From the NCBI RefSeq assembly GCF_027580225.2, contig NC_073352.2, forward strand, positions 4,776,501 to 4,840,500: 64,000 nt of DNA, in the 5' to 3' direction. A model generated the notes under the pieces. It ran no database searches, was not told the origin of the DNA, and saw only the letters and a program-made list of their open reading frames with translations. Numbering within the stretch: the stretch's first letter is position 1; every line of letters starts with the position of its first letter. Both the position numbers and the translations under genes were made by a program. Source of the DNA: Misgurnus anguillicaudatus (lineage: Eukaryota > Chordata > Actinopteri > Cypriniformes > Cobitidae). Below, one piece after another: positions 19,605 to 31,273 of this stretch.

Positions 19605-21521
19605 TAACATTACATAGACATTGTAACTATAGCTTGAAAGCTTAAAATTGTCATTTTGTACTTCAGAAGCTCAAACCTATCATTTCATTTTTTTTCACTT
19701 ACTAAGTGGTTTTTGAAACTTCAAAGCGTTTATTCCATTCAATGCCGTCAGCAAGGAAGTGCCAGGATATCTAATAATAACTCTTAATGACATATGGATG
19801 AGCTAATAATCATTTCATTTTTGGGGTGGAGTTATAGTTTAACTTCTGCGTACAGTATATATATTTCACCATGTATTCTGTAATCTAATTGCACGCCTAC
19901 TGTATGCATAAGTCACGCACACATATTGTTTGTAGCCCAGGAGATGCATTTTATTATTTCACAATGCACATGCGTCGAACGTCTGTGTACACGTACAAAT
20001 CAAATAAACATCCTGCATCCCCCTAAATAGTACTTAAATTAGAATTACAGTAGTATGTCCTAAATCATAGTATGTTAATATGAGTATCCATAAAGTTTCT
20101 GGATGGTCTATTGTTTTAGATGAAAATTAGAAGTGTAATGGACACTTAAATGGCTGATATAACCCACAACTCATTGCAAGAGACCAGAGTTTAGTTGCAC
20201 TACACATAAGTAACAAATTAAATAAATGATGCATAACTAACGAAACTACAGAGTAAACTTTACATGACAAATAATAAAAGAAGAAATGCTTGAATGCAAA
20301 GATGAGTTGTACTCTGATGTTTGAATTTCTTAAGGATCACAGCGTCATCCAGGCAACAGTCGTCACTTATGTTTCGCATTATGTCTCAGTTTGTGCATAC
20401 TGTGATGTTCTGCCCTCAACAGTAGGCCGATTTCCAACATAACACAGAAGTCTTACTTACATCATGCAACTCATGACCCGGTTGGGACTTTTCAATGAAA
20501 TCCAGCACATCAAACACACACGTAAACTCCGCTGCTACCCCGAATAATAAACTATATCCATTGTTGACAAAGCTGGCTTTCTTCTCCTTATATCCAAAAA
20601 CACACTTTTTCTTTCGTGCCATTGTTGAGTTTTATATAAAACAAAGCTCTCGCGTAAAGTAATTTGTGTAACTTAGCATCCTCGGTTCTCGGTCTCCCGC
20701 TGATTGACAGGTGGGCGGGTTTTCCGGGGGAAGTGCCCATGAACAGAAGTGATACGTATAGCGTACCCCTAAAACGTCAGCTGGACCGGTAATCAAAAAA
20801 ACTTTCCGAAACTAGTATCTGGCGAAGTGCATTCGGCACAGAAATACTCTGTCACACGTCCAACTGTTTTTATGATATTTGTTTAGCATGAAGAAACAAA
20901 CTCTTAAACCGTGTTAATAAGCCAGAATGCATGAAATACCATTGAACCCACCCCCCCCCCCCCCTTAAGAGATCTTCCGCGCGTTGACTGACAGATGCGA
21001 ACCATACGCGCAACACGCGACCCCGATATACACAAATACACAGAATTACAGTTTAAAAATATCTGTTATGACAAGAATTCATGCAGATATATTCTGTTAT
21101 GTCTTAAGTGAATGTTTGTTTAATTGTTGGGGTAAAATATCTGATGTGTAACGTTATATTAGATAGATTACAGTATTTTAAAGCTGTCTGTGTCTAAACC
21201 TCAATCAAACAATAAAAAAAGAAAAACGTTGAACATATGTTTTTTCTAGATATTGCTTTTTACTTTGTAAATGCCAAATTTGTTAGTTTTACCTGTGATT
21301 TTAATATATGTGTGCGATGGTTTTGTTTTTGAACCAAAAAATCTTTAACCTGAATTTTCTCAAAATTGACTTTGCTGACTATATTGATTTTAAACAGGCG
21401 TCATTTTTGTCAGATTTCAACAAATCATATATCGTTTGTCAACATATAAATAACTCATTTTTGAAAATTTGCTTATTCTGACTCATTTTGCCAGCAAAAT
21501 GATGCTTATTTATATTCTTAC
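19605..21521 (-). other. Gene B intron 3, sequence shared with gene A
   Basis: It matches 8120-8615 and 9685-11100 in order. It provides the empty site for the hAT at 8617-9676 (about 20057) and for the foldback at 11125-11702 (about 21490-21502). A C-rich run lies at 20949-20964. A GC-box-like GTGGGCGGG at about 20711-20719 precedes the exon-like segment 20461-20622. Confidence 0.75.
20461..20622 (-). other. Possible first coding exon of an unknown gene or element
   Basis: On the minus strand an ATG frame of 54 codons, starting MARKKKCVFGYKEKK, runs into a strong splice donor GTAAGTAAG (20460-20452). Upstream lies GC-rich sequence with GTGGGCGGG. The Cys-containing start recalls THAP-type N-termini but has no complete zinc-finger signature. 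Gene A has a deletion of most of this block. No downstream exon was identified, so it may be a captured or relic exon. Confidence 0.3.
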
Positions 21522-21818
21522 CCAAATTCTTGACAGTGTATCCGGCTGAGGTGTTAACTTTTGTTCCTGTAATAATCTGACATCTTAACTCTCTGTTGTT
21601 GTCTTCATTCATTGTAGTCAGACTGCTGTTACAGTGTTTTGTTGAAGATGATATCTGATATCTGGAGTCTGATTGTAGATTAACACCATCCCCGTTCATC
21701 CACATCAGTTGAAATCCCTCAATAATAGACAAACTCTGACAAAAATAGTTATCAAATGAATACACCTGACAGGAGAGAGTGACAGAGCTGCCTGGTTCCA
21801 TCTTAGATAGTGGAGATA
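21522..21818 (-). CDS. IgSF receptor gene B, exon 3 (second Ig domain)
   Basis: A 297-nt exon (99 codons, phase 1-1) with acceptor TTTCTGTTGCAG before 21818 and donor GTAAG from 21521. It encodes VTLSCQVYSFDNYFCQSL, LMWMNGDG, LQSDSRYQISSSTKHC and RELRCQIITGT, the same pattern of Cys and Trp as gene A exon 3, with five fewer codons. It is followed by the 17759-17839 transmembrane exon. The preceding exon in gene order is 43074-43373, over 21 kb away; the intervening DNA is almost entirely transposons and tandem repeats. Confidence 0.87.
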
Positions 21819-22072
21819 CTGCAACAGAAATTAAAAGACAAATCACACATTTGACAGACTTTACTCTGTAAACATTTAGGTTTGATGCTTTTTTAAATAA
21901 AATATAATTGAAGAGCTCAGATGCAAAAGTGTGTTAGACATGTTTTCTTGTTCTTGAGCATTTTTTTTTATCAGACTCTTAATGGATTCTGCCAACAAAC
22001 TGGGTTTTCTGAATGATCTGAGGCCGGGATTAAGTGTAATTTATGCAAATAAACTTGATGAATATTAATGTA

Positions 22073-22640
22073 CAGGGTTTCCCGCAGCATATTTCAGTTA
22101 AGGCGGCCCGCCTAAGCTTGGAAACCCTACCGCCTTAACAAGCTCGTCCAAAAAATAATAATAAAATCGCTGCGCAAAAGGCCGTTGAGTGCATCTTGGA
22201 GAATAGCGCATATGCGCATCACACCGCATGCGGGGACGCACCTCACACAGCCGATATTGAGAAAGACGCGGTCCAAACTGTCACTGTCTGGAGGATAACT
22301 ACCCAGTTCACAAGTTCGCCCTTACATCTAATCTGATTGCGAAAGTAAGCATATTTTGGCGTGCTGTCCTGGGGGAGGGCTCAGGATCCGGAATGAAGCT
22401 CGAACTCCGAATCCGGGGTATGGCCCGAACCTGGAGAACTCCCCAAAGGAAGCTTGATGCATAGGACAGCAGCCGGAGAGTAAAAATATTTCTGCATCCC
22501 CCCCCAAAATATGCGTGTTGAGAAATATGCCGGCCGACCGGGAGAACTTAGTGGTTCTTAATAGGAACTGAGGCTTGCAGTGTCGGCCTGACGAGCCCTG
22601 TGAGGGCTAGAAAAGGAGCACGAATATGATGCGCTTAAAT
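22073..22640. other. GC-rich flank of the tandem array, possible hAT end
   Basis: CAGGGTTTCCCGCAGCAT at 22073 looks like a hAT terminus, but I found no matching inverse end. Bases 22340-22560 contain short inverse matches (GCATATTTTGG and CCAAAATATGC; GTGCTGTCCTG and GGACAGCA). No coding frame is convincing. Confidence 0.35.
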
Positions 22641-24510
22641 GCTGTGGGCGAATTAGCGCGTCAGACGGAGGGCTCCTGCTGCGCCCGGAGGGAGCCAGTG
22701 GCTCTGCTGCACCGAGCAGGGGGATTCCCGTCCATCGCAGAACATGGTATAGCTCAGGCGACAGACGGGTGTTCGCCCTGCGACCGAAGGGAGCCGTGGG
22801 TCTGCTGCACCGGAAGGGGAGCCCTGTCTGATGCTGAATAGGCATGTCATTAAAGCGGGGTTGACGCGTCGGATGGAAGGCTCCTGCTGCGCCCGAAGGG
22901 AGCCAGCGGCTCTGCTGCACCGAGCAGGGGGATTCCCGTCCGTCGCAGAACATGGTATAGCTCAGGCGACAGACGGGTGTTCGCCCTGCGACCGAAGGGA
23001 GCCGTGGGTCTGCTGCACCGGAAGGGGAGCCCTGTCTGATGCTGAATAGGCATGTTATTAAAGCTGGGTTGACGCGTCGGATGGAGGGCTCCTGCTGCGC
23101 CCGAAGGGAGCCAGCGGCTCTGCTGCACCGGGCAGGGGGATCCCCATCCATCGCAGAACCTGGTAGCGCTCAGGCGACAGACGGGGGGTTCGCCCGGCGA
23201 CCGAAGGGAGCCGGGGGTCTGCTGCATCGGAAGGGGAGCCCTGTCTGACGCTGAATAGGCATGTAATTAAAGCTGGGTTGACGCGTCAGACGGAGGACTC
23301 CTGCTGCGCCCGAAGGGAGCCAGCGGCTCTGCTGCACCGGGCAGGTGGATCCCCATACACCGCAGAACATGGTATAGTTCAGGCAACAGATGGGGTGTTC
23401 GCCCTTCGACCGAAGGGAGCCGTGGGTCTGCTGCACCGGCAGGAGAGCCCTGTCCGTTGCTGACTAGGCATGTTATTACAGCGGGGTTGACGCGTCAGAC
23501 GGAGGGCTCCTGCTGCGCCCGAAGGGAGCCAGCGGCTCTGCTGCACCGGGCAGGGGGATCCCCATCCATCGCAGAACATGGTATAGCTCAGGCGACAGAC
23601 GGGGGGTTCACCCTGCGACCGAAGGGAGCCGTGGGTCTGCTGCACCGGGAGGGGAGCCCTGTCCGACGCTGAATAGGCATGTAATTTAAGCTGGGTTGAC
23701 GCGTCAGACGGAGGGCTCCTGCTGCGCCCGAAGGGAGCCAGCGGCTCTGCTGCACCGGGCAGGGGGATCACCATCCATCGCAGAACATGGTATAGTTCAG
23801 GCAACATAAGGGGTGTTAGACCTGCGACCGAAGGGAGCCGTGGGTCTGCTGAACCGCGAGGGGAGCCCTGTCTGATGCTGAATAGGCATGTAATTAAACC
23901 GGGGTTGACGCATCAGACTGAGGGCTCCTGCTGCGCCCGAAGGGAGCCAGCGGCTCTGCTGAACCGGACAGGGGGATCCCCATCCATCGCAGAACATGGT
24001 ATAGTTCAGGCAACAGACGGGGTGTTCGCCCTGCGACCGAAGGGAGCCGTGGGTCTGCTGCACCGGGAGGGGAGCCCTGTCTGATGCTGAATAGGCATGT
24101 TATTAAAGCGGGGTTAACGCGTCAGACTGAGGGCTCCTGCTGCGCCCGAAGGGAGCCAGCGGCTCTGCTGCACTGGGCAGGGGGATCCCCATCCATCGCA
24201 GAACATGGTATAGTTCAGGCAACAGACGGGGTGTTCGCCCTGCGACCGAAGGGAATCGTGGGTCTGCTGCACCAGGAGGGGAGCCCTGTCCGATGCTGAA
24301 TAGGCATGCAATTAAAGCGGGGTTGACGCGTCGGACGGAGGGCTCCTGCTGCGCCCGAAGGGAGCCAGCGGCTCTGCTGCACCGGGCAGGGGGATCCCCA
24401 TCCATCGCAGAACATGGTATAGCTCAGACGACAGAGGGGGGGTTCGCCCTGCGACCGAAGGGAGCCGTGGGTCTGCTGCACCAGGAGGGGAGCCCTGTCC
24501 TATGCTGAAA
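22640..24510. repeat. Nine-copy 209-bp GC-rich tandem array with dimeric units
   Basis: About nine units of 207-210 bases follow head to tail. Each carries GCATGT-ATTAAAGC, GGTTGACGCGTC, GGCTCCTGCTGCGCCCGAAG, CGCAGAACATGGTATAG and a second half GCGACCGAAGGGAGCC. Boundaries fall near 22846, 23056, 23265, 23474, 23682, 23892, 24100 and 24308. Each unit is itself a diverged dimer: both halves hold CGAAGGGAGCC...TCTGCTGCACCGG. Identity between units is high, so the array was homogenised recently. Long open frames on both strands here follow from base composition and repetition, not from a gene. Confidence 0.95.
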
Positions 24511-24617
24511 GATTGACAAAAATAATGGATATATGAGATAAGTTGTGACTTATGTATATGAACTTATGGGCTGTTGATCGGAATAAATGTTTAACCGATC
24601 ATGGCTGCATGTGCTTC

Positions 24618-25690
24618 TTAAATGTGAAGATGATTATACCTGATGTAGCTTTTGAAAGTGTCTGATGACCATCGACCGAGGGCTTGTATCTGGTTTTGTG
24701 ATAGACCTTCTGAGCTGCAGTAGTTACTGCTCCAATGCGAAATGAGTGGCTTCAAAATGCTCCACGGGTAAACCTGACAGAGCTATAATTTGTTTTAAGT
24801 GTTTTTGGAACCAAAAACGTGTAACGGAATGGTTGGAGTCGTAGACGAATAGAGGGTCCATTGCGGATTTAGACTGGCCATTCCTGAGTTTGAAATAAGA
24901 CAATAGAGCCTGATACGGTTGAATTGGGTATGGGAGATTAAAAATGTATATATATTGGCCTTCTTTTCTTGGTCTGTCTTACTGTGTTTGATGAAGTAAG
25001 CGATTGTTTCGCTATCGAGAATGGACAAGTCGGAGATAGTAGGGTGGATTTTCGGGTTGAATTTAGAGTTTATTGCAATTTCGGAGCATCTCAGGAAACT
25101 GAAAAAAGACAATAAAAACATGGCATCGAGGGTATGAGCTGTATGGACCTGTGCGGAGAATTTGGATACATTTTGTGAGGATGTCCAGGGTTATAGGTTG
25201 TCTTGAATCTATTTTTTTTTTTGAAGGACGAGAGGGCTGGATTACTTTAATTAGAAGAGAAGTTTGAGAATTATTTATTTCGGGGGAGGGAAAACCGTGG
25301 ATAAATTTATGAAAAAATTTGATGCCGCTTAAATATTCTTTAATGGACCCTACTTGGAGGTTCTTAACGGAATTGAGGTAGGAAATAAATGAAGTAATTG
25401 TGATGAGAGAAAAATCGGGAAATTGCACGTTAAAAGAAAGGTGAAATGTTTTGAAACATCTCCATGCTGTTAGATATGAATTAATGGTTCTAGGTGAAAC
25501 TGCTTGGAGAATAGAATCGAGTGACGCGCCGAGGAGCGCTTTTAAAGGATGCGTTGTGGGAATACGAGTTGTGAATAATGAGGTACTGGGGTTGGTGATG
25601 GGTCTGCCTCTGGAGCCAGCATTCTGAATTTCTGATAGAATTTGATTCTTGATGGTGATTGGCACCGAGGTGGTTCCAGAGCGGCAGCAT
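24618..25690 (-). pseudogene. Tyrosine recombinase of an RT-less mobile element, frameshifted
   Basis: On the minus strand, residues from about 25665 form the core-binding domain (SPRTINSYLTAWRCFKTF; GSIKEYLSGIKFFHKFI). The catalytic Arg follows in SFFSFLRCSEIA in a shifted frame (about 25120), then the Lys-containing FIKHSKTDQ. The C-terminal box SHSFRIGAVTTAA (about 24750) gives His and Arg, and after another shift GLSQNQIQALGRWSSD and the Tyr in FKSYIR close the domain, with a stop at 24618. All R-K-H-R-Y positions can be located, but two or more frameshifts and stops make it inactive. No RT or RNase H lies beside it, which suggests a Crypton-like or solo-recombinase element rather than DIRS; a non-autonomous Ngaro is the alternative. 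Confidence 0.78.
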
Positions 25691-25698
25691 TCGGTGGG

Positions 25699-26145
25699 TT
25701 AGGTAGAGAGGTTGTTGTTAATAGAGTATATAGAGGTTTTTTGTGCAGATAGATTAGAATTGAGATGAGGCGCTGAAGCCGTTTGCGGAGGCAGCCTCAC
25801 GCCCGGATCAGCGCCTGGGTCTTGGGGTAGCCCATTGGAAGATATAGAATAGAAAGGAGGACATATGGGGGGCGTCGCCGGTTGCGGAGGCAGCCTCATG
25901 CACGAATTAGCCCCTGGTGCTTGGAGAAGCCCGTATGATACAGAAGGTGGAAAAGTGGTAGGAGGCCAGTGCGTTGAAGCTGACTGATGGTGCCCTGCTT
26001 GGGCACCCGCAGCAGGAGCTGCTGGCCATTGGTAGGAATAGGTAGCAGAAGGAAAAGGGAGAAGAGGCTGAGTTTGAGCGGCTGGCGGAGGCATCCTCAC
26101 GCCGGCGTTTTCAGCCAGAGAAAATGCGGAGGTTTGTGAAACCAT
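25699..26145 (-). pseudogene. Pro/Ala-rich upstream frame of the recombinase element
   Basis: A 148-codon frame ending just before the recombinase. It is low complexity, rich in Pro, Ala and Gln, and contains three spaced copies of a short motif (VRMPPPAAQTQ, MRLPPQPATPP, VRLPPQTASAP). This suggests a disordered linker or capsid-like protein made of about 44-residue repeats. It was probably contiguous with the frames at 26350-26676 and 32313-32473 before stops accumulated. No domain is recognised. Confidence 0.5.
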
Positions 26146-26349
26146 GTCTGTAGCTGGTTAGTTCGCTGGATTTGAAACTGTTGCAGTGATTGGTTGAAAG
26201 GAAGGAGGATGTGTAATTAGAGGGATTACCGAGCTTGGGCATGGCCTAGACTTGCTGACGGTCTGCTGCGTCTTGAGGCTTGAGAGGAACCGGAGCTTGA
26301 ACTGGAAGGAGATGTTAGAAAGACAGGCTTTTTGATATGTGAGATTTTG

Positions 26350-26676
26350 TTACCTTCTTTGATGGTGAATTATTTCCCAGGAAATGTAAAGGCTGTAAAG
26401 TTGAGCTTTGCTCATTTTACGAGTTGGTGAGAGCTTGTCTAATATCCGCGACGGTCCATTTTTCGATGGGAGGGATAGATGGTGAAGCCGAGCCGTAAGA
26501 TGATGAAGGGGATTGTGAAGGTTGTCTTGAAAGTGGAGGTGAACAGGTATTGCGTGGTCTAGGAGTGCGGGCAACGGGCCTTGTGAGCTTCCACCCGCGC
26601 GCTGAGACGTGGGCCTCTGCAGAAGGTCCTGGTTGGCTTGGGATTCCCTTAGAGCCGGTAAAGGGAAACGCCTTAG
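26350..26676 (-). pseudogene. N-terminal protein of the recombinase element, 3-prime part
   Basis: The frame is cut at 26676 by the hAT 26677-32312 and resumes at 32313. It reads RFPLPALRESQANQD and a Leu/His/Pro-rich stretch, then ends with HQRR and a stop. Removing the hAT and one copy of the 8-bp duplication keeps the same frame across the joint, so this was one coding region when the hAT inserted. Function is unknown. Confidence 0.6.
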
Positions 26677-28339
26677 TAGGGTTGTGCCGATAGACGATAG
26701 TATCGTGTATCGACGATCTTCAGACATATCGCCAACGGCAGGCTGTCATGGCGATAGTCAAGACAATAGTTGGCGCATGGTTATTATTATTATTATTATT
26801 ATCATCATAGTTTTACATTAACATGCACATTGCATGCTTTTTCTCACGTGAGGGTTTGTGGGCTTCACTTTACTTCACTTCACTTTGCTTGTAAAGAGAG
26901 AATTCCTTCTTGCACGTACCAAGGTTATTATAGTTTTGCTTTTTTAAATTAGTTTTTATTTTAGTATCAGCTGATAGTTTTAGTCTTAGTTTCAGTTTTC
27001 GTTTACGAAAATAACCTTGGCACGTACCTGCACTTAATGCGCGCGTCTTTGACTCTTTCTAGCACGTGATAAGCAGCTGCGCTTCTCTCTGTCTCACGTG
27101 CACGAGCTCTCGCATCTGTCCGAAAACTAAACGTAAACTAAAGTAGTAATCCTTATGTATTTATTCAGTTTAATGCGTTTCATGTGAGCTGAGGCAAACT
27201 ATCCCTTTTATTTAAAATATATGACCCGCTGCATATTGGCGCCTCTCTCACTCTCCCGGACGTGCAGAGAGCTGCGCTCTGTTTAAAGTCAGATCACTAG
27301 TATGTAGTATGATATGCAATTCAAGGAGTTGAAGCAATACATCCCTCGTGTTTAAAATATGATTGTGTTTAAAACATGATCGCGTTTCGCTGGACTGATG
27401 TGTTTAAAAAGGCACCTCTGAAAGCACCACTGCTTGACATGTGTAGCCTTCTGCAACAGCACTAAACAAATGCATTGAATTGTTTGTATGTGCGTGCGCG
27501 TCTGTGTGCGCAGGTGCATGTTTTTACAGTCATTAAGTAATCATGTTAAATAATCTGGGGTGCGTTCTCCGATAACGTTGTCTCTTAGCGTGCTAGGAAG
27601 ACTCTTAAGTTAAACTTTAACTACAGGTATACCTTTCCTACGTGTGTTCTCCGAACTATACCTTAGGATGTTGCTTAAGGTAAACCTTCTTAAGTTCGAC
27701 CTTAGCGGGTGCTGTCCATGGTGGAGGTGCTGAATAGGTTGATATCGATTGCTCGACAATCAATTATTCACTTCATGTAATAGGTTTTGCTGCGTTATGA
27801 GATAGCGGTGTTCTTTATTAAAGAAACATTTTAGAAATAGTTCAAGAAGAAGAAGAAGTTCAATTTATTAGGAATATCTGTTAAAAATATTTCAAATTGC
27901 AAACAACTAAATTCAACCCTCTATATTTTATATCAAACCCGTGCAAAACCCGCAACTTTATTTCCAAACGTATCATCATGTTTAAACTGCTCCAATTCAT
28001 CCGCTATGCCTTGAAAGGATAATTTATATTAGGGGTTCCCAATAAGTGCGTTGCACAGGGGAATAAAGTGGGTTGTGCAAGTACTTGGCTGTGCATTACA
28101 CTTAAAGTATATAAAAACAAACTGCTGTTGTTAATTAGTTCACACGTTTATTGTGCTTGGACACTGTATGCACAAGCAGCGCGTTAACAATGCGGATAAA
28201 GCTTAATGGACGCATTTCTGGAGCCTGTCTGTCTAAATATAACATATCAAATATTATATAATAGCCTATAAATATATAGTATGATTGCTTTAGATTTTAG
28301 CTTTGATTAGTTTTCATGTGGAAATTTTGTCGACCTTAG

Positions 28340-31273
28340 TGTCACGGCCGGGGGCGGACCCGAATAAACTAAAGGTCACGCCCCTCTCAACTCTTCCACC
28401 TCAAGGAGTTTCCCAAGACCACCCCAATGACCAGACAGATTTGGCGTAGTCGGCAGTCCACCTCGGGTTGAGCGACCAAGGCCCTCCAATGGCCGACGAC
28501 GAGTTGCCCAAAGCCCCACCCCACGTTGTGCCCGAGAGGCTTGAAGCCCCCACTCTATTTTTACTTGTTGTCCCGCAGACCGTTCTCGGGACGAGAACGG
28601 TTTGGCAGGGGGGGATGTCACCGGGTGACTATGATAGGGCGGAACCAAAAGTGGCGAAGAAAGGTTCCGCCTGAAGATGGCTTCCGCCCGGGCCCGATTT
28701 TTAACTGCACCATTTTTTTCCTGGCCTCCCTAGCGACACAGATGATGGACAAACGAGCAACAGGTGTGACAAATCAAGCTGAGAACTCATGATTGGAGGA
28801 TGGAACAGAGACAACGCACATAAAAAGGCCCAAAGAAGCCCAAACAGGAGAGTCGTTTCGGGCACGAGTTGCTTCACTGCCTAGGGCAGACCCGATCACA
28901 CGCTCCGTCCTTAGAGGAGCCGGAGGGCGCCGTTGATCCACGGAAGTGCTTATAGCACATGGAAAGAGTGCGGCAGCCAAGAAAGGCGAAAAGGACGGAG
29001 CGGTGGATTTTAAAGGAGCACTGCACTGGAACGTGCTTGTGGTGTACTTTTGTATACGCTGTATTGCTGCTTTGCAGACGGACTACGCTGGCTTGATCGT
29101 TCCCCTGGGGAAGAGAGAAAGATACAGTCAGGTGGCGAAGGAATACTGGGAGATTTCACTCGTGAGAGAGCGGACACAGAGCCATCAAGAGTGCAGATAT
29201 TAGAAATCGTCGACAACAAAGAGTGAGTAACAGCTGTAGTACTTATCTGTGTAATACTTGTAAGAAGAGTTGCTTGGTGTGTGTTCCTTTGTGTTTGAGG
29301 TCCCTGGCCCCACTGGAGAGGGAAGCGTGGGCGAGCCGCGGGTTGACCGGAAACACGGACGAGATATTTGGTAAGAAGCGCCGTCTACTAATAGAGCAGT
29401 GGCCCTGCGGGAAAAGGAAGCGTGGGTGAGCCAGAGGAGCGATTAACAACACGCCGGGGCTGTGAATAACATACATCTTACTCTCATCGGTGGCCTAACT
29501 ATCGCCCAACTATCCTCTCGAGGGAGTCGAAGCAAAGTGGCTAGGTCGATTAAGAATCACGTGAAGTGTGTACAAGAGTGCTGTGGGTGAGTTTCACTTC
29601 TTAATGGTGTTTACGCTATGCTTGCTGTGTGTATGCTGTGCTTGTAGCGACCAAACTGCCCAGCCTCGGACGAGTCGCGAGATGACGACATCTGTTGTGG
29701 CCTGAGCCATATGGAGAGAGAGGAAAACCAAGTCTTTGGCCCCGGGTGTGTCAACGAGAGCTTCACTCCTCTAAAGAGCAGACAGTGGTGAATAGGAGTG
29801 AGTATTGTAGAAAGTGCACCGTGCGGATTGAGGGTCATAGCTGTGTGTACTGACCTTTCCAACAGAAGCTCGTGGTGTGCGGAGCCTCGACGAAAGTTCG
29901 CCCCAACTCGTGACCCTGGTCGTGGAAACAGGAGGGGGAGTTCGGGAAGCGTTCGGCTCCGTGCCACTGGACCCATCAGTCCCTACGACGCCCGGAAAGC
30001 TTGAGTGGACGGGTGAAGGAATACGGTGCACCAACGCGGTAGCGTAAGTCCACTGTCTGTGAGTGAGTGCAAAGATCCCCAGTGCTGTGAGTAATCCATC
30101 CTGTGTAGAGATATTGACCTGTGCTTATAGCAATCACTTACCTGTGTTCCAGCGAATGCTCTGTGTGAACGAAGATCCCCAGTGCTGTGAGTAATCCATC
30201 CTGTGTAGAGATATTGACCTGTGCTTATAGCAATCACTTACCTGTGTTCCAGCGAATGCTCTGTGTGAACGAAGATCCCCAGTGCTGTGAGTAATCCATC
30301 CTGTGTAGAGATATTGACCTGTGCTTATAGCAATCACTTACCTGTGTTCCAGCGAATGCTCTGGGTAAACGAAGATCCCCAGTGCTGTGAGTAACTCATC
30401 CTGTGTAGTGATATTGACCTGTGCTTAAAAGCAATCACTCGCCTGTGTTCCAGCGAATGCTCTGTGCGAACGAAGATCCCCAGTGCTGTGAGTAACTTAT
30501 CCTGTGGAGTGAAATTGACCTGTGTCTGAAGATATCACTTACCTGTGTTCCAGTGGATGCTCCGTGTAAACCAAGATCCCCGGTACTGGAAGGCCCTGTG
30601 AGAACCAAGACCCCCAGCGCCGTGAGTAACTGGCCTTTGTGTAGTGACACTTACCTGGGTTCGCAGCAACCCCTGTCTGTATTCCAGTGTACGCTTGGTG
30701 GGAACGAAGACCCCCAGTGCCGTGAGTAACTTACCTTGGTGTGGTGACATCTACCGGGAATTGTGGTAACTGCCTACCGGGTGCCAGCGAGTGCTCTGTG
30801 GTGTCCGAAGCCCCCGTACTATGAGTTGTCTCCCTGAACGCCTCGCTAACGATTCTCTGTTTCCAGGGTCTAAAGAGCAACGTACCTAAGGCACAGAAGA
30901 GAGAGAGAGAAAACGAAGAGTTAGAGAAGTAGTGACCCGTAACAAAGTACAGCTGGATAATTCTTGTTTGATTCTGCCTCCAGGAAGAAGCGGAGCGCAC
31001 CACGGATTCTAGGACCAGAGCCCCACAGGAGCCCCTGTCCCCAGTCCTTGTCGCAAGTGGCCCTGGAGGCGAGAAAAAGCCACATCAGTTTTAAATTGCC
31101 CTTTCCCCTTTCCCCCTTTCCCTTTTTCCTTTTAAATATTTAAATAAAGTTCATTTTAAACGTAGTTCACTCGTCTGTTTGGTCATTGGGGTGGTCTTGG
31201 GAAACTCCTCGAGGTGGAAGAGTTGAGAGGGGCGTGACCTTTAGCATATCCGGGTCCGCCCCCGGCCGTGACA
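28340..31273 (+). mobile_element. Non-coding element with ~100-bp terminal inverted repeats and splice-like signals
   Basis: Bases 28340-28440 and the inverse of 31173-31273 match at about 95 percent, starting TGTCACGGCCGGGGGCGGAC. The flanks show TTAG on both sides (28336-28339, 31274-31277). No long protein frame exists. A TATA-like ACATAAAAAGG (about 28818), several GTGAGT-type donors (29222, 29586 and within the tandem repeat) and AATAAA at about 31143 suggest a spliced transcript on the plus strand. The family is unknown to me. Confidence 0.65.
30072..30790. repeat. ~100-bp tandem repeat with exon-like units
   Basis: About seven units with a 100-101-base period start at GATCCCCAGTGCTGTGAG (30072, 30173, 30273, 30373, 30474, 30572 and beyond). 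The first three are nearly identical and later ones diverge. Each unit has TTACCTGTGTTCCAG (acceptor-like), then about 34 bases, then GTGAGTAA (donor-like). Confidence 0.9.

Noticed and set aside
22558..24508. Many overlapping 60-200-codon frames on both strands
   Set aside because: They arise from the GC-rich 209-bp tandem array. They shift frame between units, occur on both strands and have no domain.
28376..30650. Short frames on both strands in the 28-31 kb element
   Set aside because: None exceeds about 120 codons. Several repeat with the 100-bp tandem units, with no domain or consistent start.
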